Positions 1-11,700 of a stretch of 64,000 nucleotides of DNA are shown here, piece after piece; positions within the stretch are counted from its first letter, which is position 1; every line of letters starts with the position of its first letter. The DNA is taken from the NCBI GenBank assembly GCA_963920575.1, contig OY986971.1:3100001-3164000 (forward strand), in the 5' to 3' direction. The position numbers and the translations under genes were made by a program. The stretch comes from Narthecium ossifragum (lineage: Eukaryota > Streptophyta > Magnoliopsida > Dioscoreales > Nartheciaceae). The notes beneath the pieces were generated by a model, which saw only the letters and a program-made list of their open reading frames with translations, was not told where the DNA came from and made no database searches.

Positions 1-1259
1 ACAGATTGGCTCTGGACTAGGTTATGCATTATATAGGCCGAATGCCAAATGTTATGTTTAAGTGGGTTAGGCACTACCAGGCCTAAACTAGTAAAGAATC
101 AGGTCAATATTATTATTTTGCAGTGAACCCATTTTTGAGCGAAGTTGGTCGGATCAAAGGAAAGGAACAAACTATATTACCCAGTGGGTGGTTCAGGTTG
201 GTTGAGATGGACATGATGCATACTGAATCTATTGGATCTTGGTTGGACTGGGTTGGGACCACATAGCAATCAAGTCCACATAAAACAGGAAGCAACATCC
301 TTTTTAATTGGATCTTCATCCTTTTCCACTCTTGCAGAAGTGTTCACGCTCCACTGGATTTTTCCTAATTTTGGTTGTGCCAATAATTCAATTTGAATCT
401 GATTTTCTTGTGAGTAACCTTATACTTAGTGGCAAGTATATGGCAAAGGTTGTTCTAGATTTTAGTCACAAGAGTTCAAGCAAATTGGTTTTAAGACCTT
501 ATAGTGAATTAACCTGGATGATGCTAGAAGCATGGGCAATCAAGGTTGAATTAAGTGATATGAAGTGGCTGTAAGCGGACATGAGTTTCTGATAATATAC
601 TTGACCAAGTAGGTTGCCTTTTGTGTCTTTTCATTCTGTTTGACAATTTCAAAGGATGTGCATAGAAGGGGAAGTCGACACTCGGATTAAAGATGATTTG
701 ACATGTTGTTTGGTTGAATGTAGCTGTGTGCTCTATTTGAAGAGTTCTTGCATTGCTATCCCTTCATTTTGTGGGCTGTTATGAAAAGGTTATTTTATCC
801 ATCCGGATTTAGCGTTGGAGTGGACATTTTTGGACACAAATGCCTTGTTGGATGAGGCTATAGTCCTTAATGTGCTACCAATTTTTTTTTCTGTCTATTT
901 TAGGAGGAATCTTCTAGTTGACTGTTTATGGCACCTTTTCTTTGAAGCTTTATGATAGTTAACCAAAGCAAGCCCTATTGGCTACTAGCCAGCATATAAT
1001 TGATGTGAACTTCAGACCATTTTAAGATGTCGTATATTTTTCCACTCTTTGGGCCCTAGCTTATTTCCCGTTGTTATCTACTTCTCATGGCCATTGAAGA
1101 CGACAAAAAATATCTTCTTGCTTCCTCTATATTTGAAGTGATTCGAGTCCCTTAAAATCTTTTTTGGGTGAAAGCTACCTATGGTCCTTGCTCCTTGAAT
1201 AGGTGTGAACTAATGATGACATCGAACAAGTCACTTGTTGGGTATCTCCTTAGAGTTGT
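1..1259. other. no recognised gene; probable intron or upstream region of the SYD-like gene
   Basis: AT-rich sequence with only short random open frames. I recognise no conserved protein segment and no clear repeat ends. It may be part of a long intron of the SYD-like gene whose first visible exon starts at 2841, because that protein family has a long N-terminal region encoded upstream. This is inferred from gene order only. Confidence 0.4.
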
Positions 1260-1570
1260 TGATGTAGGGCGACCTTCAAGAATCACCACATGGAAAGTAG
1301 TCCTCCGACCTTAGAAATCACCACCTAGGGGAGCCTTGGGCATCACCACCCGAAGAAGAAGAAGCTCATCTTTAATTTTCATTAATCATAACTTGACCCT
1401 AATCGGCATACAAATCCCTTATTTATAGCCTTGTCAAGAGGCAAATCATAATAGGAAATTTAAACAAACATCAACTCAAATCCTAACAAATCAATCCAAA
1501 TGAGAAACCAATCCTAACAAATCAAATCAAATTTGAATTCTTTCTAGTTATGGAACTTGCTTTCGCATCA
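1260..1570 (-). repeat. TRIM terminal repeat, left copy
   Basis: It aligns over its whole length with 1829-2136 at roughly 85-90% identity by eye. It begins TGATGTAGGG and ends TTTCGCATCA. On the inferred minus orientation this is the 3' LTR. Confidence 0.75.
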
Positions 1571-1828
1571 TTCTCTACTGGTTAAAGAGAGCTCGTCCGC
1601 GAGCTGAAGTCGTTGGCCTCAAAGAGACCTCATCTTCATGCTTGGATAGATAGTTGATGCCGAACAAAGTCTAACAATCACCACCTAGACAATATTCGAC
1701 AGATCCTAGCATCACCACTTAGGATTATCAAAGTCGATGCCGAATAGCCCCTAAGAATCACCACCTAGAGGACAATCTGCCAACCCTAGGAATCACCACC
1801 TAGGGGAACCTCGTTCGGATACCAAAAA

Positions 1829-2136
1829 TGTTGTAGGTCGATATCCAAGAATCACCACCTGAAAAGTAGTCCTCCGACCTCAGGAATCACCACCTAGGGG
1901 AGCCTTGGGCATCGCCACCTAAAGGAGAAGAAGCTCGTCTTCAGTTTTCATTCTTCATAACTTGGCTCTAATCGGCATACAAATATCTTATTTATAGCAT
2001 TTTCAAGAGGCTAATCATAATAGGAAATTTTAACAAACATCAACCCAAATCCTAACAAATCAACCCAAATGAGAAACCAACCCTAAAATCAAATCAAATT
2101 TGAATTCCTTCTAATTATGGAACTTGCTCCCACATC
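1829..2136 (-). repeat. TRIM terminal repeat, right copy
   Basis: It begins TGTTGTAGGT and ends CTCCCACATCA. It is followed directly by GTTGT, the duplicated target site. On the inferred minus orientation this is the 5' LTR. Confidence 0.75.
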
Positions 2137-2840
2137 AGTTGTCCTGTGTTTTGGATGACTACAGGAACATTTAGGTTCGTTTGAGAATTTTTCTTCTACT
2201 GATCAAATTATAGGTGTCGTAGGAAGCTATGATCTGTCTGCTTTCTTTCTCGCATCAGTCCAGTGATGAAAATTATCTGGTTGCTCAAATCTTTGCCTTG
2301 GATTAAGGGTGATTCATTTCATTTGTTTCATCTCCTGCTTTTTCATGCTGTTCGTTTATGAAAGAATGTTCTGACTTGCTAATTTGTTTGTTACCAACTT
2401 GTCTAGAAGTGTCTTTGTGCAATATACTTAAAAAACATACAACTGCAGAATGTCTTGCTTCATCCTGTTTTGAAATTGTGTTCTTCTTCTCTAATCTATA
2501 AGTTTTTTGTTGTACTTCCATAATTTTAGATCATAAAAGAGGTCATAAGCTGCTTATCTTCTCTGTAAAGGACAATTAAATCCTAGTAACTTGCGAGATT
2601 TGGTTTAAATCTTCTTATTGGACATTGTACGAATAAATATCATGTTTCGCTCTTAATTCCCTCTATTAGTTATTTTAATGCTTGTGCTTGTTCACCTATT
2701 CCTTTCAAAATGAGAAAATTGTTTTGCAAGTATTTTCAAGTTCAAACCTGCAGCTGATTTCCTTATATGCATTCTAAGTCCAAACTCTAAAGTTCTGGTA
2801 TGTGTTATGTGGTCTTTCTAATTTGTTTTCTGGTGGTCAG
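2137..2840. other. no gene seen; probable SYD-like intron
   Basis: AT-rich sequence, rich in T runs towards the acceptor at 2839-2840. No conserved coding segment was recognised on either strand. Confidence 0.45.
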
Positions 2841-5800
2841 CAAATGGTCAGTTCATCGGAAGACATTTCTGCCAGGACAAAAAGTGTTATTGAATTGAAA
2901 AAACTTCAACTTTTAAAACTTCAACGCCGTTTACGCAGGTGTGTAATTTTCTCTCATCGTGACAAATCTCCTTGTTGTTTGCAATAGCTGTTTCGCATGC
3001 TTATTGTCTTCTTTGACACACCTTTTGTTTCCTTGTTTATAGTGACTTTCTCGATGATTTTTTTAAACCTGTAATATCTGATATGGAGCGACTGAAATCC
3101 ATGAAGAAACATAGACATGGCAGGAGAATCAAGCAACTTGAAAAATTTGAGCAGAAAATGAAGGAAGAAAGGCAGAAAAGAATTCGTGAAAGGCAGAAAG
3201 AATTTTTTGGTGAGATAGAAGGCCACCGGTATGTCATTCTTGGGTTTATCCTTTGGGAGGATTAGTTTTCTCGTAAACTGTTTATTGCCTTTCATAAATT
3301 TGCAATCTTTTTGGAGAATGCTGTCTGTTATGCCTTTGTTATGTGTTGAAGTTACTTTATCATTGATGTAATTGATATTTACTGGTATTGTTCTAACTTA
3401 TGGAGCATGCTGGAGGCATTTTAAGAACTCATGCATTGCGCATTTCTTTTGTAGAGAGAAACTTGAAGACTGCTTCAAAGTCAGGAGAGAGCGCTGGAAG
3501 GGTCTTAATAGGTACGTGAAAGAGTTCCATAAACGGAAAGAAAGAGTTCACCGTGAAAAGATTGACAGAATTCAGCGTGAGAAGATTAATCTATTAAAGA
3601 ACAATGATGTGGAAGGGTATCTGAGAATGGTCCAGGTTCGGATCAGCATACCCATATGGTGACTTTGTATTCTTTTCAAAGCGATTGTCTTCTGTTTATG
3701 AATTAGTTGTAATCATATAGGATGCAAAATCTGATCGGGTTAAGCAACTTCTCAAAGAGACTGAGAAGTATCTTCAGAAGCTGGGTACAAGATTACAGCA
3801 GGCTAAAGCTATGACAAAGCGGTTTGAGTTGGAAATGGATGATGGCCGAGCTGTAAATATGTTTGAGAAGAATGAAGTTGCTAATGACAATGAAGATGAG
3901 AGTGATCAGGCTCTGGTAAGCACTTTTTATTCACTTTTTAAACTGTTCTTCCTCTACTGAGTTCTTTATGCTGCAGCACTACCTTGAAAGCAATGAGAAG
4001 TACTACATGATGGCTCACAGGTATTTTTAACCTCTGGTCTGAAATGTCATTACATGTCTCTTACTTTCTGATTTACTTTGAGTGCTCTAAGAAGAACCAA
4101 TACAGCTCTGTAACTTCATATTATGACGATTTGTCAAATATTCTGCAATTTTAATCCAATCCTGCATTTAAGTCAATTTTTCAAAATCCTTGACATAAAA
4201 TTTTGGTTCTTCAGTGTGAAAGAGAGCATAAATGATCAGCCAGCTTCTCTTCAAGGAGGAAAACTGCGGGAGTAAGTCATCTTTATTTATGCAATTTCAT
4301 TTCTTTTTATGTGCTTTGAGTCAATGTTTGTGGTAGCTGTGAGCTATAAAGATGGTTGAGACTTGAGAGCATCATAGGACTTTGGTCATTTCTGAGATCT
4401 GATTGCAGGTACCAGATGAATGGCTTGCGCTGGCTGGTTTCACTATACAATAACCACTTGAATGGGATTCTTGCAGATGAAATGGGTCTTGGTAAAACAG
4501 TTCAAGTATGTCTAGTGTCTACATTAGTGATATTTTACTTGTGAGATTTTCGTTGGTTTCAATTTTGCAAGTCTGAATTATGTACATGAAAACTAAGTTC
4601 TTTAGTTTTGCAGGTTATTGCACTAATTTGTTACTTAATGGAAGCAAAGAATGATAGAGGTCCATTTCTGGTGGTCGTCCCTTCTTCTGTTCTACCCGGA
4701 TGGGAATCAGAGATTAACTTTTGGGCCCCCAGTATAAACAGAATTGCATATGCTGGTCCTCCAGAAGAAAGGCGTAGGCTTTTCAAGTATGTACCTTAAT
4801 TTAGAACATGCATTTTCTTATATCAGGGGAATGAATTTGATAGTCCTTTATTATTCCAGGGAGAGAATTGTTCAGCAGAAGTTCAATGTTCTCCTAACGA
4901 CATACGAGTATTTGATGAACAAACACGATAGACCAAAACTAAGCAAAATTCATTGGCATTATATTATAATCGATGAAGGCCACCGAATAAAGAATGCCTC
5001 CTGTAAGCTGAATGCAGATCTGAAGCATTATCAAAGCTCCCATCGCCTGCTGTTGACTGGAACACCTCTACAGGTAGCGTTTTTGTCTGTTTAGATTTTA
5101 AAATAGTGCACTCTCTAATCTTGTACAATTATCAGTAGTTCTGCAGCACATATTGCGATATTTTCTGATGTAAATTCTCACTGGTCATGGTTTTGTGCTA
5201 GTTCGTGGATATCTGGTGCTTATCACTCGAGGAATTATTGGGTTGTGGCAGTGGAACCTTATAACATATCTGAAGTTCAAAACACATTAAGCTCATTCAT
5301 TAGAACAACATAAGTACATCTCAGACCTTCAGTTCTTACATCAAAAGCTGATACATAAAAGACTTACTCTCTTCTGCACCTCTAAACATCTTACAACTAT
5401 CTACAAGTCTTGGGACTTCTATATACATATGTATGCACGATACAACAAACAGCAATCTTGCACAAAACTCCAGTCTTCCTTGCATATAAAAGATGCTGAG
5501 ATGTTGAAACTGTAAGTCTAAACTTCATCTCCTGAAATATAATGAGAATGGGATGAGCTAACCAGCCCAATGAGTAATATGGATGCTGAAACCAAAATCC
5601 TACTATGCTGCGTTATATATATAAGCACTACATGCTAAAAGGACTAAACAGTAACATACTTATACTTTAGCAAGACATCATCTTGCTAACAAGAGAATGA
5701 GGTGTCTTTCATAATCATGAGGTGTCACTCTCATAACAGATATGGTGTTGACTCATCCCTCCTAAGTATATAAGCTCATCTAGGGAGTAAGGTGGCCCCC

Positions 5801-8581
5801 CCAAACATGAGGTGGCTTCCTCTTCTATTTTAGCAAGACGTGTCTTGCAACTAAGGACTGAGTTGTCCCAAAAAAATCATGAGGTATTTCTGAATCATGG
5901 AATTAGATCTCAGCAATGCTACTAAAAAGTATGTTACCTGATTATAGAAATGCATCACAAGACATGGAAAGTAGTACCAGAATATTACAAATTCAGTGTC
6001 TGTTTACTTGTTTGTTTTTGTAGAACAATCTTGAGGAGCTGTGGGCGCTTCTAAATTTCTTACTACCTAGTATTTTTAATTCATCTGAGGATTTCTCCCA
6101 ATGGTTCAATAAACCATTTGAGGGCAGTGGAGATACTTCACCCGATCAAGTAAGAATTATTCATTATCTTTCAATGTAGGAGTTTAAGTTCTTTTGCTAT
6201 GTCCACTCACAGAAGTCTGATTTACAATGATCATTTTGTTGCTTATGTAGGCTTTGCTTTCTGAGGAGGAGAATCTTTTGATTATAAACCGCCTTCACCA
6301 AGTTCTTCGACCTTTTGTACTTAGAAGGTTGAAACACAAGGTATGCAGGGAATTCATTCAGGGTTACATATCAGATGCTTGCATCTAATGTTATTTCTGG
6401 TTGTGATTTCTCTTAGGTTGGTGAGCTAATAATGCTATAATATCTTATGTCTTTTCTGTCACCTTGTTAAGAAGGCTATCAGCCAAACATAAATGAAAAT
6501 TCCTTGTGTCCCTTCTGAATTCAATAAGTTTTGTTAGGATCTTGCTGGCCCAAATTCTTGAAATCCCTCTCACGTTCCCTGGACTTCGAGCTCGATAATG
6601 GTTTCTTAAAGCCCTAGAGTCCATGCTAGATGATTCTTATTCTTGCAAGCTTGTATTTCCGTGCCGGTCCAGCACTGTGTACCGTGCCAGGGGGTTAGCG
6701 GCTTCGAACCCCCCTCCCCCCCCAATACCGTGCCAAGAAGTAGGAGGAAGAAAAATGACAATGGCACAGGGGCGTGCCAGTCCGAAGGGCACGTACCGTG
6801 CCAGCAGGCTGCTGACACGGCGCGTGCAAGTTGCAAGTATGTGACATTTGTCAACCAGCACTTTTATCTTCTGAACGGAAAAATTCCTTTTGCCCTTAAT
6901 TCTTTTGCAACTCTTCTGGAAATTATCTGAGAAGAAACTTTTGATACCGTCCTATGCTTGATTCCAGTAATGTTTTCAATCCCAAGCTCTCCTCTTCCAC
7001 CCTTTGAGTCTGCCGGTTGCTTGGTCTTGCATGATGCAACCTTTTGTTCTTTGATGCTTATTAAGGTGTCAAGTCACTCGAACTGATTGCTGATGCACAA
7101 CATGAAGCACTTGGAAGCATAGCCGGATGAATTTTATCACCTGATCGAGGAAACTAAATGTCCACTGGTTGGGTTTCCTGGAGTGTGCTCAGGGTGAAAG
7201 ATACAAATGAGTTCTTCAGGTGGTAGTTGTGATATTTAATGGAGTCTAGATTATGGTGTGGTATATGAGGGAAAAATAAGTGGGCTTGCCCAGAATTGTC
7301 CTATTGTTTTAGACATCCAGTGCCTTCACATGGATAAGTATTAGATTTGTAATTGAGCAGTGACAGGTCTGAGATTTATGAAGAAGAATGTTATACCGCA
7401 AAAGAAGCAGCATTTCTGCGAGGTAAATAATGTGTTCTGATTAACTGATTAATCAACCAATACTATAGGGAAAACTGGCTTACGACGCCAACATTGGGCT
7501 ATTGTTTCCTTTTGTCTTGTGATAGTAAAAACTATGCGATCGCATCATAGCTGCCCCCTTGCTATAATTTTATAATGGACAAAGCCTTATTAGTGGACTT
7601 GCAAAGAAGCTAGCTTAGATAATTTGTTGCTCTTGTGCATCTTCTTTGTGTTTTATGCCTATGTTGCATATATATATTGTTGGAGATAAAAAGTTCGCCT
7701 TTTTTTTTGGTTATTACAAAGCTATAGAGACTCTTATGACCTTTGTACGGGCTTGGAGAATTCTTGATACCATAGCTAATCTTTTGAAGATTATTCCGGT
7801 TCAATTGTTCTAAGAGAAGAGTCATGGGCAAAGGGTATAACTTTCATGTTTTTATTTCTTATACAAATAGCATCCCTTTTTCTGGTAAGGCTGGAAACTA
7901 GTGCTTGAATTTGATGTGCTGTGGATTTGGGTCTTGTAGTTGGAAATCTTTCCTAGTTAACTTGTTAATTGAAGGAGTTTCTTTTTCTTTTGCCCAACAC
8001 TTCTATTTCTCATAGATATCAGTGACAATTCTCAGCTGTCGATATGCTAACTGCATATTTTTTATCTTTGCATAATCATCTATTTTGCAGGTTGAAAATG
8101 AACTCCCTGAAAAAATTGAGAGACTTGTACGGTGTGAAGCTTCTGCCTATCAAAAGCTTTTAATGAAGAGGGTGGAGGAAAATCTTGGCTCACTTGGAAA
8201 CTCAAAGGTTTTGCGGACTTCCTTTCTTTCTCTTGCTATTACTTGCTTAATTGTGCTGAATTCTGCTTAATGGTGCTGAATTTGCCTTTCTTTTAGGGTC
8301 GTTCTGTGCAAAATACTGTGATGGAGTTGCGCAATATATGCAATCACCCATATCTTAGCCAACTTCATGCTGAAGAGGCATGTCTAATTATTCTTGAGTA
8401 ATTTTCTCTATGTTATAAAGTCTGGTATCCTTCTTAAATTGTTCAACTTAATCTTATTCCTATCTTTTCATAGGTTGATAGTTTGATACCTAAACATTAT
8501 TTGCCACCTATTGTGAGGCTCTGTGGGAAATTGGAGATGTTGGATCGGTTGCTACCCAAGCTCAAGGCCACTGATCATCGG
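2841..8581 (+). CDS. SYD: SPLAYED-type SNF2 chromatin-remodelling ATPase, 14 internal exons, incomplete at both ends
   Basis: Exons by GT/GC-AG borders and continuous frame: 2841-2938, 3043-3228, 3455-3635, 3721-3915, 3977-4020, 4215-4271, 4409-4505, 4614-4786, 4860-5073, 6024-6149, 6251-6340, 8091-8207, 8297-8377, 8474-8581 (589 codons). The first ~250 residues are the basic, coiled HSA-like region ([17 protein letters not shown]). The SNF2 ATPase half follows: [11 protein letters not shown], motif I DEMGLGKT (4476-4499), motif II DEGH (4972-4983), motif [12 protein letters not shown] (5048-5073), then [14 protein letters not shown] and [11 protein letters not shown]. The sequence is that of plant SYD rather than BRM or MINU, judged from remembered family sequences. 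SWI/SNF ATPases slide or evict nucleosomes in the nucleus. The last exon stops at KLKATDHR, just before the helicase-C lobe, and no later exon is found in the window. The copy is therefore truncated or its 3' half lies in the assembly gap. No start codon or N terminus is visible. Confidence 0.9.
5074..6023 (+). other. 950-bp SYD-like intron with repeat-like sequence
   Basis: This intron is long compared with its neighbours. It contains repeated AGCAAGAC and ATCATGAGGT words around 5660-5890 that look like part of an inserted repeat. I found no terminal repeats or target duplication, so no element is called. Confidence 0.4.
6341..8090 (+). other. 1.75-kb SYD-like intron containing a GC-rich repeat island
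   Basis: The intron between exons ending 6340 and starting 8091. At about 6655-6832 there is an abrupt GC-rich patch with repeated CCGTGCC/GGCACG words, unlike the AT-rich surroundings. The same words occur in the ends of the hAT element at 8798-13450, so this may be the remnant of a non-autonomous relative. Confidence 0.5.
8378..8473 (+). other. GC-AG intron in the SYD-like gene
   Basis: The conserved junction (LHAEE to VDSLIPKHY) requires a donor GAG|GCATGT at 8378 and acceptor TAG at 8471-8473. The nearest GT donor would bring an immediate TGA. GC-AG introns are a known minor class of U2 introns. Confidence 0.8.
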
Positions 8582-8789
8582 GTATGACAAATTCTATAGT
8601 TGCTCCAAATTTGACCTGTATCTTATGAAATATGCATTTTGAGTGTTTTATTCTCTACTATTATTTTGTATCGGGCTACAGTATGTTAACTAGTTGATCG
8701 CACCACATTATGTTAACTAGTATTAAGTTAATTTAGGATATAAAATTGCATTAAATTTACTTGGAAGTATTTTTAAAGCAGATGGTATA

Positions 8790-8797
8790 GTCTAGAG
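8790..8797. repeat. 8-bp target duplication of the hAT element, left copy
   Basis: GTCTAGAG here is identical to 13451-13458 on the other side of the element. Eight-base duplications are diagnostic of hAT insertion. Confidence 0.9.
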
Positions 8798-11700
8798 CAA
8801 GGATTGCGCCGAGCCGGTCCTGGCCGCTCGGAACGTGCCAACGGCACGGTCCAACACGGACTTTTAGATGTTTGGCACACCACATTTATTATTTGGCACG
8901 GAGTTTTGACCATGTATTTGATGTTCTACATTGATTTGGAGATTTTTTTGGATTTTTGAGCACTCAAAATGAAAAAGAATAGATATAGAGGTCGATAATG
9001 AACTATTTTTTATATAATTCATTACATCATTGCAACATTCATCAATAGACTATGACTTGTACATTCTCATGCTCTCCACCAACTATATCGATCCTCCGGG
9101 TTTAAAGGTTGATGGAGTATGACCCTTCTAATAGATTACATAAACGATAAAAACTGTGGGAATGTGGAATGTGATGAATGCTGCTCATCAAATTTTCTGA
9201 TGAGGTCCATGAAACGGATAGGCTGATCTTCAAAAGTTACCTCCTCGAGCATGTTGTACCTGAAAGCTACACGCAGAGGAGAATTTGATGAAGACTCTCC
9301 ATAGCTACTATATTGGTGTGGCTCTGACTGCTCAAAAAAGTATGGTTGCTGGCTCTGAGAATCAGATGAACCATAGTGAGGATAGCCATAAAAACCATAG
9401 CCTTGCGGATCGATTTTATGACGCGCATGAATTGACATAGGGTACTGGTAATCTCCAAAGCTATGTGATGAAGAATAGCTATTAGAACCGTATCTCTCAG
9501 AGTGAAAGGGGTGCTTATAGGACAGAAGAGTGGATGATGAACTGGCATCAGCGCGAGACTCTGTCTCATGTCTGAATAATTATACTGAGCATCTCGCTCT
9601 TGGCCGACTTTACGCCTCCCGTACACCAAGCGTGAATCTCTCACTCCATGGTGTTCGTCTTGTGTAGCATGCGTGAATCATTGCTCTGTGAAAATCAAGC
9701 CACCATCCCTTCTCTGAGATTGTGTAGCAGGGATGCACGTGTCATCTCCACCATCACTATCGGTGTCGTCGTCGTCCTTCGACTGATGCGTGCTGGCCGA
9801 AGTAGTGACCTCCCTGTCATTGGTATCCCGTGAATCTATGTCTTGTTTGGATGACTGGCTTTGCTGGGATTTTCCACCTCCACGTGCCCCTCTCTCATGC
9901 ATAAGACGATCAAACTTTGCATCAGAGTCGGTATCACCTTGGGTCCTAATCGAGCAGAAGATGCAGGAACCCTAGAAGGATTAGGAGCCCCTTGTTGCTC
10001 TGATGGAGATCTGACATTCCGTGTCGTCCAAGCATCAGCATCCATGTTCTACAACCCCGCCTCCTCGATGATGTACCTATTTGTTCGAGGTGGATCGCCT
10101 GGCTCGTTTAAGACGGGATCACCCCATGTTTTCTATAGCTCGCACCCAATCAATTATAGGATCATCTTCTTCCCTGAAGACATAAGTGTCGATCACATCA
10201 GGATCCTCCATGTCTTTCGTTGTGTCATCGGTGATGTACCTCGGTCGGAGTCTCATATTGTAATGTACATGTACCAGCTTCTCCAGCCGAGTGTATGACA
10301 GCATGTTCCGCGCTTTTGAATGAATCAGTACGAATGTGGACCAGTTGCGTTCGCACCCACTAGATGATTACAGTCTGTGATAGGATGCGAATCGCAATCC
10401 TCCTCAAATTTGGTGTTGACTCTCCGTACTGGATCCACCATTCAGCTGTAATACAATATATTTCATTAGAACCTCACTTTGGACCTATTTGTGTACGATA
10501 TTAAATCATAAGTTATAAAATCACCACTCACCGGGATCAGTAGAACATCTCCCATTTACAGCCGAGGCCTCCCCGAAAGATCCAATCCCATCTCTGAACA
10601 TCATTCCTTGATATTCATTTTTGCATATTTCACGGTAAGTTTTCAAGCATTATTTCGATAATTCTTGAAGAGAAATTGTAATGTACAACAAAGAATACCT
10701 CATTTATAGCCAAATTGCATGTTGTTGCATCTTTCTTTAACCTGATAATGCTATTCCGCAATGCTCGTAAAAGGTGATACTTGGTAGCGGTATTGGTATG
10801 CTGGATTTAAATAATATCCTGCGAGATGCAAATTGCGGCCCATTTATGCCTTCCATCGGCGCTCAATAATGTTGATATTCTCGCAAGCCGTTGGAGCAGC
10901 TCTCCGTATCTCCGCGTTTGCTTGCTCGATCCTTCCATATAGGTAGCCCATCTGAGCTTTCCTCTCAACATCAGCCATACGAAGAACAGCGTAAAGAGGT
11001 TTTATAACCCGGACTGTTTCATTCACCGCCTCCCAAATCTGTTCGACAATATTGTCTTGTATGTCTCCTTTCCATCCGTGGAGTTAGGATATCCACCAAA
11101 GTTACTCCTCTCCTCGGATACAAACATAGTTTTTAGTCCAGTCATCTTCTGTTGCATAGATTTGAATGCAATGAAATGTGTGCCAAAACTTGTAGCACCA
11201 GGCCGGATGAGCTCTCCCTCAGTGTATTTTTGCATCATGGCATGCACAAGAAGGTGGTTGTATATGAACCGAGAGATTTGTTGGGCTTGAGCCACTGTCT
11301 TCCTTATCTTCTTCAGCTGGCCTATGTCGTGCAACATCATATCAATACAATGTGCGGTGCGAGGGGTCCAATATAAATGCCCCCTCCTCGCCATGAGCAT
11401 CTCTCCAGCTTTCTTGAAATTTGCGCCATTATCGGTGACAATCTACATCATACATATAATCAAATATTATTAATTTTTTAACTCCTACGTAATGAAATTT
11501 AGCATTGGATAAAAATGTGATTTTGAGTCTACATGCACGACATATCTCTCCCCTATATCGTTTACAACCTGCTCCATGAGACGACAAATGTAGTTTGCAT
11601 CGTGGAATTCATTGGAGGCATTGATAGACTTGTGGAACACCACCTTTCCATTGCAGTAGACGAGAAAATTGATTATGGACATTCTCGTCGGTCCTATCCA

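Larger units (their letters stand above)
1260..2136 (-). mobile_element. TRIM-like miniature LTR retrotransposon
   Basis: Two direct repeats of about 310 bp (1260-1570 and 1829-2136) flank a 258-bp centre. Both start TG and end CA. The 5 bp before the first copy (1255-1259, GTTGT) are repeated exactly after the second (2137-2141), as expected for a retroviral-type insertion. Read on the minus strand, the centre next to the right-hand repeat begins TTTTTGGTATCCGAACGAGG, resembling a TGGTATC-type initiator-tRNA primer site, so the element probably points left. There is no coding capacity, and the size fits TRIM elements. The centre and repeats contain many copies of an AATCACCACCTAGG-like word that can pair with flanking CCTAG. 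Confidence 0.8.

Noticed and set aside
6606..6930. Overlapping frames in four phases in the GC-rich intron island
   Set aside because: High GC lowers stop frequency. None shows conserved protein sequence, and they lie within a SYD intron.
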